A DNA stretch of 64,000 nt from contig NC_016457.1 in assembly GCF_000226115.1 (NCBI RefSeq), positions 5,208,001 to 5,272,000 on the forward strand, read 5' to 3'. Position numbers and translations under genes: made by a program. The DNA comes from Thermothielavioides terrestris NRRL 8126 (lineage: Eukaryota > Ascomycota > Sordariomycetes > Sordariales > Chaetomiaceae). Shown one piece after another: positions 11,153-23,400 of the stretch (positions are counted from its first letter, which is position 1; each line of letters starts with the position of its first letter). Under the pieces are notes generated by a model, which was given only the letters and a program-made list of their open reading frames with translations, was not told where the DNA came from and did not search any database.

Positions 11153-13659
11153 TCACCCACCCCTGGCCAACAAATTCAGCGCGCTCCCAGCGAGGATGAA
11201 CCTAGCCTGGTCGCGACTGACGGTGTGCCTCACAGGAATGACAATCTCCTCGCCGGAGCCCCTCTTGGTGACGCGCAGGCTGACCTCGCCCTGGCCGCCA
11301 TTGCGCAGCATGTCGTACAGGCCGACGGTAGCGACCTCGTCGCCGGCGCCGATCCGGTCGTAGTCGGCCTGGTCGGCGAAGGTGAGCGGCACGATGCCCT
11401 GCTTCTTGAGGTTCGTCTCGTGGATGCGGGCGAAGCTCTTGCACAGCACGAGGCGGGCGCCCAGGTAGCGCGGCTGCAGGGCGGCGTGCTCGCGGGCGGA
11501 GCCCTCGCCGTAGTTGTGCTCGGCGACGACGAGCCAGGGCACGCGGCGGTCGCGCCAGCGGCGGGCCAGCTCGGGGATGGTGGTGCGGGCGCCGCCGGCG
11601 AGGTGGTCGTAGGCGGCGTTGACCTCGCCCGTCTCGGCGTTGACGGCCGTCTGCAGCGTGTTGGCGCTGATGTTGGGCAGGTGGCCCTTGTAGGCCAGCC
11701 ACGGGCCGGCGGCCGAGATGGTGTCGGTGGTGCACTTGCCGGCCACCTTGACGAGCACGCGCAGGCCGGTCAGGTCCGAGGCCGGGAAGGGGTCGAACGG
11801 CTCGAGCAGGGCGAGCCGCTCCGAGGAGGGCGAGATGGCCACCTCGACCGTCGGGTCGGGCGGCTGCGACGTGACCGCGAAGGCCGGCCGGCCGGTCTCG
11901 AAGGGCGTCTGCGGGCCCTCGAGCCCGCGCGGGGCCGGGAAGCGGAACTCCTTGCCGTCCGGCGTGGTGAGCGCGTCCGTTACGGGGTTGAAGGTGGTGG
12001 AGCCGGCGTAGGCCATGGCGGTGACGATCTCGGGCGAGGCGAGGAAGTTCATGGTCTCGGGGTTGCCGTCGTTGCGGCCGCGGAAGTTGCGGTTGTACGA
12101 CGACAGGATGGCGTTCGGCGTGCCCTTCTGCACGCCGTCCTGGCGCTTCCACTGGCCGATGCAGGGCCCGCAGGCGTTGGATAGCACGATGCCGCCGGCG
12201 GCGGTGAAGGTGTCCAGCGTCCCGTCTCTCTCGAGCGTCGCGCGGATCTGCTCGCTGCCCGGCGTGATGTAGAAGTCCGCCTTGGGCTTCAGGCCGGCCT
12301 CCTCGGCCGCGCGGACGATGCTCTCGACGCGCGTCATGTCCTCGTACGAGCTGTTGGTGCAGCTGCCGATCAGGCCGGCGGAGAGCTTCTCGGGCCACTG
12401 CTGCTCCTGCACCGTCTTCTTGAACTGCGACAGCGGCGTCGCGAGGTCCGGCGTGAAGGGCCCGTTGATGTGCGGCTCGAGCTTCGAGAGGTCAATCTCG
12501 ATCAGCTCGTCGTACTGGGCGCCCTCGTCGGCGCGGAAGCGGAAGAAGGCGTCCTCGGACGCGCCGGCGCCGGCGCCCGGGAAGCTCTGCAAGAGCGCGG
12601 CGTTCCTGGCGGCCTGCTCTCGCCGGGTCGCCTTCAGGTACCGGGCCGATGCCTCGGTGTAGGGGAAGATGGACGTGGTGGCGCCCACTTCGGCACCCAT
12701 GTTGCAGACCGTCGCCATGCCCGTCAAGCTCAGAGACTCGACGCCCGGGCCGAAGTACTCGATAATGAAACCGGTGCCGCCGCGGACGGTCAACAGGCCG
12801 GCGAGGTGCAGGATCAGGTCCTTGGGCGCCACCCAGTCGTTGAGCTTGCCCGTCAGCTTGACTCCCAGTATCTTGGGCGCCTTCAGCTCCCAGGGCGCGC
12901 CGACGAGGGCCTCGACGGCGTCGGCACCGCCCACGCCGATGGTGATGGTGCACATACCGCCCGCGTTCGGCGAGTGGCTGTCGGTGCCGAGCATCATCAG
13001 GCCCGGCAGGGCGTATGTCTCGAGCACGCTCTGGTGGATGATGCCGGCGCCGGGCGGCCAGAAATCGATGCCGTATTTCCGAGCGGCCGACTCGAGGAAG
13101 TCAAACACCTCCTGGTTCGCCCGGATGCCGGCCGAGAGGTCGTCGTCGGCACCGCGTTCGCCGACGATCAGATGGTCGCAGTGGATGCTCGCGGGGATGG
13201 CGGTCTGCGGCAGGTTGCAGGTCATGAACTGCAGCAGGGCGGTCTGGGCGGAGGCGTCCTGCATGTTGACGCGGTCGGGCCGCAGCTTGAGGATGGCGGT
13301 GCCGCGCACGTCGCGGCCATTGTTGGTGTTGGAGAGCAGCGACTCCTCGACGTTGTCCAGGTGGCTGTACAGTATCTTCTCGGCCAGCGTCAGCCGCTGC
13401 GCCCCCAGCACCCGGCGGACTTCGGCGTACTTGTTGTAGAGCCGCTCGTATGTCGGCGGCAGCAGCGGGCCGGTCGAGTAGAGTCGCGTGCTCGCCGCTC
13501 GGCGTAGCAGCTGCAGCTGCTGCGCGTGGAATGCGCGCTGGAGCCGTTCCCGTTAGTGACCGTAATAAGTAGGCGATGGCGGGCGGATAGCCAGGAAATC
13601 TCGCGCAAACGCACCTTCAGGGCAGCGCCTGACCGGCCGGCGAGATCAATTGGCCTCAT
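11153..13659 (-). CDS. Mitochondrial aconitase-family hydratase (ACO2/AcoB type)
   Basis: Two exons, complement(11153..13537, 13615..13659), give 809 residues. The 77-nt intron has donor GTGCGT, branch CACTAAC and acceptor CCAG. The first exon and start of the second encode a basic, Arg/Ala/Ser-rich leader ([35 protein letters not shown]) typical of mitochondrial import. Aconitase landmarks follow in order: DSHSPNAGG, GSCTNSSYEDM (first cluster cysteine), NACGPCIGQW (the other two 4Fe-4S cysteines), SYNRNFRGRNDG, and the swivel-domain EHNYGEGSAREHAALQPRY. Aconitases interconvert citrate and isocitrate. The diverged sequence suggests the second fungal paralogue, which in yeast (Aco2) serves homocitrate dehydration in lysine synthesis. 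That role is inferred. A strong antisense frame over it is a GC shadow. Confidence 0.9.
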
Positions 13660-14776
13660 GGTTGCTGTCTCGGTGGCCGGGCGACTCCCTCCTCGCGCGG
13701 TTCATCTCAACAGTCACAGCCGGCGAGTAAAAAAATATCGGGGTCTCGCCATTCGCCAGCCCTGTTTCAGGGTCCGATCCCGGAACCGAAAATCCGGGGA
13801 ACCGCTGTGCGAGTGGGTCTCAGTTCCCCGTTGCCGTCGACTTGTGCCGGGGACATGGGACACAAGATAACTTCGGGACATGGAACACGGAACCGACTAC
13901 CACGGTCAAAGAACTGGCTAGATACCAGCATCTCTTGGAGCCTGATTGTTTAGTTTCCATGTCTGGTTCTGCCATGCCCATGTGCACATACATCAATGGG
14001 AGGGTGGGTCGCACACTTACACGGCTGCTGAAGGCCTAGTGTAACGGGCTAGCTGACACAGATTGGTTAGTTGTGAGTCTGACCAATCATAGCCGGAGCA
14101 ATGCTAATCGGCGACATTCCTGGGCCTGCCCATAACACTTGGTGCTAGGCACGCTACTACCACCTCTGTAAACAAGAAAGAGGCAGGTAGAGTCGGAAAA
14201 TACCTGGTATGTATTATAGTAGTAAATGACGCCAACTGACTTCGCTCTCTATCCTCCCTTGCATGACAGCGTTCATGAAAGTGGCTGAAACGGGGAGGAG
14301 TATAGGTCAGAAAACACTGCTGTCCTGAGTGGACCTCCAATCTATTCCATTCGTCGCGAGGGATTCAGCCTAGCGAGTGCTCGTTCTATGACGCGGGAAC
14401 CCATCTAGTTAGCAATGTATGGCCGAGACCCTATCCGAGGACAAGCACTCGATTTCCACGGCTACAATGTAGAATACTAGCTATATGCCCGCCAAGTCCA
14501 GTCCAAAAGATGCCGCTTTAAAGCTAGCCTCTCGCGCCAGCAACGCCAACTCCAAGCCAGCAGTTCCCCTTTTAATCCCGACAACAAGCCATGTAATAGA
14601 ACCTAGCAGGCAGCAGGCACCGCACCAATCCAGCAGCGCCCTGTTGCAATTCACAAGCTCGTCCACCAGCCATGTGACATCCTCGTCTGATACCATCCGC
14701 CCGGCACCTTTCCCTCCAGCTCTTGTCCCCAAACAACCCTTGACCACTCCACGCCCGTACGCACTGACTTCCAAAC
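13660..14776. other. Intergenic region
   Basis: Promoter side of the aconitase gene and 3' side of RAD52. No gene is supported; the open frames are short and of random composition. Confidence 0.5.
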
Positions 14777-16750
14777 TCACGAAATCCTCTGTCTCTTCAC
14801 CTCCGGCCCTCCCGGCCCGGCATCCGCACCGCCATCATTCCCCCTCACCGAGCTATTCGACACGTCCCCCAGCGGTACCCGCGGATTCGTTGCTCCCGCA
14901 CCCCCGGAAGTCTTAGCTCCAGGAGGGCCGGTGGGCAGATCGCCGGCTGCGGGGCGCTTGACCGTCGGCGGGCGGAACTGGCCACGGTTCCCAATCGGGC
15001 TGGACGACACCACCGGCGCGCCGATCTTCCGGGTCTGGTCCAGTTGCGGGTTCACCACGTTCACGTTCGTGGGCCGCCCGGGCGGGCCCCCGGCGGGGCG
15101 GGCGGGGCCGGCACCGCCTGGAGGTTGGTTCTGCTGCAGCTGGTGATGTTGTTGCTGTTGTTGCTGTTGTGGTGGTGGTGCTGGCGGTGGCGGTGGCCGT
15201 TGTTGTTGACCGGGAGCGGAGGTGGGTTTCTTTGAGAAAGCAGCGGTGTCGGGGTCGGTCGCGTCGTCGAGATCGACATGATTCTTTGGCGGGACGTGCT
15301 TTCCGCTCTTGCTGAGCGGTTTGGTCACCGAGTGGTCGATGCCGGGCGTCCTGCGGATGGATGGGCTCTCAAGTCGCGGATTGAAGACTTGGCCAGCTAT
15401 GGGGGCGATGGCGCCTTTGATGATTTCCTCTTCCGAGAGCAGTTTAACAGCCTTGGAAGTCAAGAAGCCAACGGGTTCGCCACCGGGAGCCGCGGCATTG
15501 ACGCCAGCGGCGGGTGGAGGCGTCATTTGGGCCTGAGGATTTGGGGTTTGGTTGGCATGGTTGGGTTGGGGCGCCGGCCGGTTCTGATTGAATTGCTGCT
15601 GGGGGGGCGCGGCAGCAGGAGGACCCTTACTTTGCGCCCCAGGGAAGCTGTTGGTGTTGGGCCGAGGAGGTTGCTGGACTGGTGTTTGTGGCGCTTGCCG
15701 CGGGGGGTTGTTGCCTGCTGAAGCGGTCCTCGCCAGCTGTCTCCCTGGCGGTTGCATCGAGCTGTTCCCGCCGTTATCCGGTTGGTGATGATTCCGATTA
15801 GACGCATTAGACTGGTTCGAGTCGGTCTCATTCGAGTTTGGTAGGAGTACCTCGTCCGGATGGCCCTCCTCAGATATATTGAAGTCGGCCTCGTCCAATT
15901 CTGCTAACTATTAGCATGACCGACGGCGGGCCCTCTGCTCAATCGCCCTTACCTCCGAGGAAGTCCTCAAAAGAGAAATCCGAATCTGTTACTGCGACAT
16001 CATCAACGTCAACCGCCGCACCCTTCACATGGATCATCCAGCCGGGCTTACACTGTGCAGGCGGCGCACCTTTCTCCTTGGACGTCTCACCGTCGACCGG
16101 CTCCTTCTTGACCACGAAGTCCGGATGCCGATGCAGACCGGTCTCGTCAAATTTAGGATGCGCCACTTTCATCTTGGTGACCTTGGCCAGATACGCCTTG
16201 TCGTAGATGCAGTTGCCGAGCACATTGCCGAAGTGGCGGAGAGCACGCTTCAGCGCGTCCGTGGTGCCCTCCTTCTTGGCCTTCTCGAACGCGGCGGCCT
16301 TGCCCTTGCAGTTCTCCGTGTGTCCATATCCGAGGTCCTCGTGGTACGTCCCATCGCGCAGCGTGACGCGCACGATGACGGACAGGCCGATGTTCACCCT
16401 CAGCGTCTGCGGGTGCTCCTCAACAAAGTCGACCTGGATGTTCTGGATACTCGAGGACCACCCGTTGAAGCCGAAGACCTCGTTGGCGAGCGCGATGCAT
16501 TTCTCGGCGGTGATGTAGTGCACCTTTTGCCCCGACGGGCCCGAGCGCGTAGAGAGATATTCGGGGCCAAGCTGCTTCTCGAGTCGGCTCTGGAGCGTGG
16601 CAATCTCCTGTGCCGTGTATTCGGAGATGCGCTGCTGCGGCTCGGCGAACGGGTTCGCGATGCTGGTGTGTTGGTCACCAGGGCTGCGTTGCACATTGTC
16701 AGCGAATGATCAACGGGTGGGACGCGCGGCAAGCCGACATACGCGGGCAT
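14777..16750 (-). CDS. RAD52: RAD52 recombination mediator
   Basis: Three exons, complement(14777..15903, 15953..16683, 16743..16750), give 621 residues. The first coding exon is only 8 nt (ATG CCC GC), joined across a 59-nt intron with GTATGT and CGCTGAC. Residues about 20-210 form the conserved annealing domain (YTAQEIATLQSRLEKQLGPE, NEVFGFNGWSSSIQNIQVDF, GTTDALKRALRHFGNVLGN). The rest is Pro/Gln/Asn-rich and probably disordered; it carries the Rad51/RPA-binding role in the family and ends KRQRIS. RAD52 loads Rad51 on RPA-coated ssDNA and anneals complementary strands. The exon-3 acceptor is a TAGCAG tandem, so forms differing by one residue are possible. The length fits filamentous fungi. 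Confidence 0.95.
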
Positions 16751-18132
16751 CCTGGCAGCAGCTATGAGAATTGCTCTCTCATGGATTTGCGGGAGAAAAA
16801 CGGCTATGTAAGAAGTGAGTAAAGGGCGAGGAGCGATGATAAAGGGGGAATTCCAGGCTCTCGATTCGGGAAGTTGAGCGCTTTGCTCCTTGCTGCCTAC
16901 CGACCACTGACCATGTTGAGCTCGACGCGTGCAGGCAAGAGCGACGCGCAAGGTGGGGCACGACACCTACAGGCTATCACGTGAGTGGCTGCCTCGGCGT
17001 CTTTGGACACTGTGCATGCTGAAGAAGACGGCTGAAACTGGCTTGAATTGATTGACTCCCGGGTGTTGGTGGGATGGTGCTTGGCTACCCGAACCAGCCA
17101 ACGATGGCCTTCAATCCCCATTCTCCACTGTAGTCCACCGTACCTTCCAACAATGCCTAAGAAAGATAGGAACGAAACTTCCACGAGCCACACTGGAATC
17201 AAATCGCCGCCTCTGACCACAACATCTCACCCACTGCGAATTGTGCTCTCACCAGTTTAGTGTGCTAATACTTGTTGAATTGTACGCTCATCTAGCACGT
17301 TGGAAATGTGAACATGCCGTCATGGACATACACAAAGTCAAGCCGGGTAAATGCGGACCGGCGAAACAGCGCAATCCGTCACCCTCAAGATAAGATGCCT
17401 ATGCCCATTCCTGGTTGTCGATCATCGATCAAAGTGAAACATCACGGACGAATCTCCAGGTGTTTGGCGTTAGTTGGTGATTTGGAGGGGGCGACGCCTT
17501 GGCAGCTATCGCACCCTAAGAGCAGGAACCAAAACAAGGCCGGGAAACACTGCAGCTTGAATAAGAGACGCTGTTGGCTGGGTTGGACACGGGGGCATCC
17601 ATTGGCAAACCGCCACATCACATCACACCTAACCGCCGAGGTGCGTTTGCAAGCACCGACGCCGACACCTGAACCAACCAACCGCAAGATGACCAAACAT
17701 CCACAGCTGCATTGGCAAAAGTCCAGACAGCGTCAGGATCTAAGGTCATGCCCCGACAATGTGCGCATGTAGGCTCAACAGAGACCTACACAGTGACAAA
17801 TACAAAAACCAAGACGCTCTTCTGACCCGACCCACCCAATGAGCCCTCCGTATGACCCGAAGGGAGCGTGTGACAATGATGTTTGCAATCGCAAATACAT
17901 AGGAAAAGGTAGCGATGGAAAAGGTATCCGAGGTACGATGTGAAAAGACCAAATATGCGAGTGAACGCCGATAGCCGATAAACCCCGCAGTTCCCCAAGA
18001 GTCTATTGCCGCCCAACCCCTCAAAATGCCCCGGTGTCAGACGGGAAGTATAAAAAGAGATAGTCATGATTCCTTCCGTGGCGGTCGTCTCCGATGGCGT
18101 GCAGTGTGCCCGCCAAGTCCGAGGTGCCCACC
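16751..18132. other. Intergenic region
   Basis: Upstream region of RAD52 (right-to-left) and 3' side of STS1. Short open frames only; no domain or RNA gene seen. Confidence 0.5.
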
Positions 18133-19200
18133 CTACCACGGACCGACCCGGACAGGCGAGCCATAGGTGCCGTTGATGAGCTGGTTAAGTATCGAATTCG
18201 GGTCTGATAAGCCGGACGACGACGGCGGCGGCGGCGGCGCGTTGGAGCCGGTGCCGATCCACCCAACCTCTGTTACCATGGCGCCCATTGCCCGTTCCAG
18301 TTTCCCTCCGGATTGTTGGTTGTGCTTCGCCAGCCGCTGGTCCCATCCACCCGTGTGCAAGGCGAAGCCTCCTCCTCGCTTGGCCGCTTCGGTTATCACC
18401 AGCGCCCACGCCCCCGATATCTCGTCGTAGGCGTTGTCTTTGTGGTGGCGATATTGTTGACTCTCCCATTCAGGGAGGTCGTGGATCACTTTCGTTGCGG
18501 CATCGAGGTATTGTAATGAAATATTCGTCTGCTGCTCGACAGGCGGAAGGAACTGGGGCGTAAAGTCGGAGATGGCATCGACCAGTGCGGCTAGTGGTTG
18601 CTTGACTCGGAAGTACGTGTAGTCTGAGCTCGACTGGCCGAAGGGAACTGCTGCCCGCAGTTTTTCCTGGTAGTCCCCTAATACTTGAAGTACTGAAGCA
18701 ACCGATGGCCGGGGCGCGCTCTCCACGACCTCCTGGCCGATATCCGCATGGCGCTCGCATATTTTCTGAAGGACCGTTCGCAGCTGTGCGTTGTCGAGAG
18801 TCTCGAGAAGGCGAGGGAGAGAGAGATGGCGTCCAGCTATGTCGCTGCCTCCTCGAACCTTTTTCGACGGTCTGGCAAGCTGCCTCGAAGAGGTGGCCGG
18901 CGAGTTGACGGGCGATACCGACATCTCGTCGTGGTCGTCGTCCGCTTTCCGCTTTCTGGACGTCATGGCGTACTGCGGGACTGCGAAGGGGGTCAATAAA
19001 TTTGGCTCGAGGTTCCTGTGCGGCGCAAGCTGGCCGATTTCTGCTCCCGACCATGCAGCGTGGGGATCCGAGGCCACGCAGCCGACGCCGCGATGCAGAG
19101 AAGGCTAAGAGACAAGCTTACCGGATAGTGGCGGTGGGAGGCGGGCGGATTCGCACTGGCGGGCTAAGGTCGGGGGTTGCGGGGACAGGAGGACGTTCAT
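18133..19200 (-). CDS. STS1: Nuclear proteasome tethering factor STS1/Cut8
   Basis: Two exons, complement(18133..18980, 19122..19200), give 308 residues. The start MNVLLSPQPPTL is the usual beginning of fungal STS1. The 141-nt intron (donor GTAAGC, acceptor CGCAG) joins it to VPQYAMTSRKRKADDD, a likely nuclear localisation signal. The core LPRLLETLDNAQLRTVLQKI, with DYTYFRVKQPLAALVDAISD and the helical stretch DEISGAWALVITEAAKRGGG, is the Cut8 domain. The protein dimerises, binds nuclear membranes and anchors 26S proteasomes in the nucleus. A simpler single-exon start at 19077 is possible but would lose the conserved N-terminus. Confidence 0.88.
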
Positions 19201-20187
19201 TGTCGGCGGCAGGCCTTGTCTCAAAGGAGTCTCTCGCCGACAGGCTGGCGGAACGAAGCTCGACTGCTGAGGTTTGTCGATTGCCCCGACGGGAGGTGTA
19301 GATGGCTGAGGTCGAGTCGCAGGTTTGTGGAGTGGTGGGAAAAATGAGGAGGTGCGGCGGAGAGCAGCACCTCGCCGTCCAGGCAACCCCAGTTCGCAAC
19401 CCCAGTTCGAAAGCTAGGCCAGTCGGGGTGTGATAGCAGTACGTAACGTTAGCGGTAAAGTGGGTCAAGCTCAAGGGTTCCCGATGTCTGTGGGTTGCTA
19501 CTAAGGTTGTTTGTGGTGTGCTCAGAAAGGCCTAATGTTGCCTAACCAACTGAGGCACCCGATGCTGTGCGTCTAACTGTGAATGGCAGTTTTGGAAAAT
19601 GGAAGTTTGGAAATCGCACAGTCCAGCACCACATGGACCACTTGTCGTTTGAACATTGCCCTGTGTGATCACTCCCAGTAACGTGGAACCAGACAAAGCG
19701 GCGCTCAAGCTACTCGGTCGGATCAAATGGTATATCTCAGCCAACTGTTGCACAATGCGCTCGAGGCGAAGCGCCATCATTTTCGCGTACCACTTGTGTG
19801 TGTTTCCTGGACCGAGCTCAGAAGCTGGGGGCTGGCCGACGCCTGAGATGCCACACAAGGACGTAACTATTTACGCCGCAGATTGACGAGAATCGAACCT
19901 TCAAAATTGCGCTGCTCAGCGGGTTTGGCAGATGAGTGGCAGTCTCGGCTTTCGAACCGTTGACCCCGAGAAAGGGCTCGAGTCGGTAGGATATAGAAAG
20001 CGCTCTGCAAGGGATGCCCTGCCTGCAATGTCAATGATCCCACTGTTCTACTCAACGAATCTGGTTAATAAGAGGTGGTAAAGCACCTTTATGATTTTTT
20101 GGAGTTTACCTAGGTAGGTAGGTAGTGATAGAAATCGATGGTGCTAGACGAAATACAGAAGATAAAAGGAATGAACTACCTACACTA
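19201..20187. other. Intergenic region left of the transposon block
   Basis: STS1 promoter plus about 700 bp with no recognised gene. A frame at 19532-19858 (-) contains MALRLERIVQQLAEIYHLIR but shows no family. CCTAGGTAGGTAGGTAG at 20109-20125 sits just outside the transposon edge. Confidence 0.5.
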
Positions 20188-20225
20188 CCTTAGCGCGCCA
20201 GGGGGGGGGTGGCAAAATGATCTCT
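20188..20225 (+). repeat. Left terminal inverted repeat
   Basis: 38 bp with a G9 core; it pairs with 28705-28744. Unlike the interior it remains GC-rich. Confidence 0.85.
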
Positions 20226-20691
20226 AGGACCATTTTAGAGCGTCAAGATATTTCGCCTAGAAAACAGGCTCCTACTGGTCCCGAGTTCAAAATATCTTTC
20301 GAAGAAAATGATTTTTAACTAAGAGGATTAATTTAAATAAAATAGAAATTTAAAGAGTAAAAATATCTTATAGTAAAAATAATCTTTTACTAATAGGATT
20401 ATTTTAAATAGATATTAATATTAATAGCTAAAGATAATTATTAATAGGAAAAAGAAATTTAGAATTTAAAATAATTTTAACTAATTTAAAACCAACTTTT
20501 AGATAAAAGATTATTTTCTAAAATTTTATTATCTATATAAGGTATCTATATATAAAAGTAAACTCTTTTATCTATTCTAAGCCTTCTATCCCCCTTTTTT
20601 ATTTTTTTTCCCCCCTTTTCTCCTCCTCTCTCTTACTCTACCCTCCTCTCGTTTCTTCTTTCTTTTCTTTTTTTTTAGTTGAAAAAACTAG

Positions 20692-20760
20692 ACTCTACGA
20701 GGAATCGAACTTACAACTTATATAATACAAGCTTACAGATTTACTATTATACTACGAGAT
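20692..20760 (-). other. Possible RIP-decayed tRNA-like segment
   Basis: Read on the minus strand it has a D-arm-like GTATAATAG (as in fungal Asp/Gln tRNAs) and a T-loop-like GTTCGATTCC at the expected spacing. The acceptor and T stems no longer pair properly, so this is at most a remnant of a tRNA gene or tRNA-derived SINE. Confidence 0.25.
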
Positions 20761-21035
20761 TACGAGACTACGATTTCACAGTTGTACTTTAGTTTGAATT
20801 TCACACTTATCTAGAGGGTATAGGCTAGAGGACGTAGGTTAGAGAGTATAAACAAAAAAAATAAAAGCGATCTTTGAGGTAGAAAATCATTTTAAGAGAA
20901 AAGAATCTTTGAACTAGAAAAAAGGTTTAACTTTAAAATCCTTCTATAGATCTAAGATATATATAATAGAAAACTAGTATAGTGATTATTTTACTATTAA
21001 ATATATAATTTATCTAAGTAGTTATTATATTATAT

Positions 21036-21284
21036 TGTAACGTGCTAGCCTTATAGCGTCTGCAGATAAGCGTACAATGTTCTATTCAACTACCTTAAGG
21101 AAAGGAAAAGGAGAAGTATAGGCTATAGTCCTTGTACATAGAGTTTTCAGGGGCTCGCGGAGTAGGTTCAGGCCGACGTTATTCCGGGCGTAAGGCAGGC
21201 CTGTCATAGGTCCACCCTAGGGCCGTCGTAGATCCTAGGCGTAGCCCCTATATACCTAGCCCAAGTATAGCCCGGTCCGTAATA
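21036..21284 (-). repeat. 3' LTR of the chromovirus
   Basis: 249 bp. On the plus strand it starts TGTAACG and ends GTCCGTAATA, a mutated TGT..ACA pair. It differs from the other LTR at 35 positions by hand count, all transitions, with no indels. Confidence 0.9.
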
Positions 21285-21299
21285 TACCCCCCCTACCCC
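21285..21299 (-). promoter_or_regulatory. Polypurine tract next to the 3' LTR
   Basis: On the element strand the sequence abutting the 3' LTR is GGGGTAGGGGGGGTA, the expected primer for plus-strand DNA synthesis. Its position independently supports the minus orientation. Confidence 0.7.
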
Positions 21300-23400
21300 G
21301 CTAGGCGGTCGAGATAAGGTATATACGACGCTACATTGAACATCGGCGTAGTCGGGTTCGGGGTAGTTGCCCACTAAAGTCTTACTACTTATAGCTGTCC
21401 TACTGCCTAGGCTCGAGTTGTTCGTTTATATCGCCCTAGCAAGCCGCTAATTGGCCCCCTCCTCTCTTTGTACATTTATATAGAGCAACCGCGCTATATT
21501 GGGTATACCTACTAATTGTATACGATTCGACCCTGCTCGTCGCTATTAAAAGCCCCTCTTCTCGTATAACCCGACTTCTTTACGTTTCCCTCCTATACTC
21601 AACGTATATATCCCCTTCCCCTTTTGCAATCTAGTTTCTTCCTTCTTTATACGCCGACAATGTCCCCTTATCTCGCCTCATATACGTTCCCCTCCTCCTA
21701 TATTCTCTCTATATATTTGTCCGTATCTTTAAGTACATTGCTTATTTCCACCTTAGCTTCGGCTAGAGTCTTTTCGTCCCTTGCCCCAATAGCGATATAG
21801 TTCCTAAAACTCGCCTATTATATTTGTATATAGGATTATTAAAATGTTAGTCGCTACTACCGCTCTTAGAGGTAGGGGCGTAGGCCACTATCCTAGTAGC
21901 GATAATAACAAAGACTATAATGTAAATACCTTTAAAATAATCCTATTATAGACCTAAGTCGCTTACTAACTACGATATTATAGAACTAAAATAATTGCTA
22001 GAAAAATAATAAGCTATTGATTAGTAGGTTTGTTATCGAAGGAGACTTCGACGACGAGGAAAACGAACTACTCCCTAACAAAGGAGAGTTCTATATATAG
22101 TATATCGCTCGTCTCTTTAGTAGCACTAAGGTCGAATATACCCCTAGCTATAGTAAATCCTATAAGGAATATCGTAGGGCCTATACAACGTATAAATAGG
22201 ACTCTACGTTATAGGTAATAAACCTTTGCCTTTAGTCTAGTCTAAAGAAAATTCTTAAGGTATATAATATAGGCTAGGCTATTAAGACCTTTACCTAAAA
22301 GAAGATAAGCTTGTAGCTCGTCTACTATATAGTCTTTAAATATGAATTTTAGAAGCTAGCTTAGTCTTTTTAGACTACTTTTAACAATATATAAGTGTAC
22401 TATATCCTTGTTTAGCTAGTACTACTTCCCTTATCTATTACTAAATAGACCTCAATTTGCACTGTCCCTTAGACCTTAGTTACCTTCCTTACTACGCTAA
22501 GCCGCTATAGGGCCCTAGTGCCCTATAATCTGCCTACTTCCTCCCTAGACGCCTCTACTTAGCTAGCCACCTACTTAACTTATTGCCTAATAAGTAATAA
22601 AGAAGCCTACCAACGTAAAATACACTATCTAGTCGACGCTATTACGACCATTGTTAATATTAACAACTATTTTATTGACTATATTTTAAGTTCGCTATAG
22701 TCTAGCCCTTCTTTGTAAAGTGGCTATAGTTCGACTTCTACTAAGTATAATATTCCCCTAGTCCCCTTCGCCCTATATCCTTAGCGCTATTCGTCTTCGT
22801 CTACTAAGGACTTTATATACGTCTACTGCGAATACATTGATCCTCCTCTCTAAACCCCTAGTAGGTCCAATAGATAGCTGATTATAGAGGTACTCTCGTC
22901 GTTAGATAAGGGTACTATATACTCGCCTACTAATGACCTAGTACTATCTAGAGATAAAGAGGCTATAGAGTAAAGCTAGAGATAGCCCTATCTCCTATTA
23001 TAGCCCTATCCCCGTTTTATTTTATACTTTGACCCTCTATCGAACTAACCTATCGACTAAAGTAGTTATAGTAATTTTAATATCCGCTCCTATCCTACTT
23101 TAGAGATCCTAAAGTAGGTTATATATTGGCTATTGACTCTACCTCCTATTAGCTTACGCCTAGGTATCCTATAGTATTATAGGGTTAACGCTAAAGTAAA
23201 GCTAGAGGACTATCTACATTTAAGGAAGTAGACTTAGTTGGCATATTAGAATCTCCCTATACTTATATTTCTTTTATCGTCTTTTTATAATAAAGTTATA
23301 GCCAAATGTATTAGGGTAACTATATACCTAATAGTACTATTGAGCTATATTCGTTTTATCGTTGTCGTTTCTTATAGGGTAGTCTATATACAAATATTGT
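21300..23400. other. Unassigned 2.1-kb segment between pol and 3' LTR
   Basis: Lies after the chromodomain end of pol. Reading through TAG/TAA, both strands give long protein-like frames. On the element strand, about 22.4-23.0 kb yields a Gln-rich, coiled-coil-like stretch including VASQVEASREEVGRL (reading stops as Gln) and SLVDEDE. On the plus strand, 22026-23280 yields stretches such as SPTNDLVLSRDKEAIE. I cannot tell which strand, if either, was coding. A 62-codon stop-free plus frame at 22030-22218 is too short to call. Confidence 0.4.

Noticed and set aside
12470..13507. Plus-strand frame over the aconitase gene (also 11225-12184)
   Set aside because: Shadow of the aconitase coding strand; no recognisable motif.
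19880..19990. tRNA-like T-arm GGTTCGATTC (minus strand)
   Set aside because: Acceptor, D and anticodon stems cannot be paired; not a tRNA gene.
22030..22218. 62-codon stop-free frame in the RIP block
   Set aside because: Too short in TA-rich mutated DNA to count as a gene; discussed only as part of the unassigned segment.
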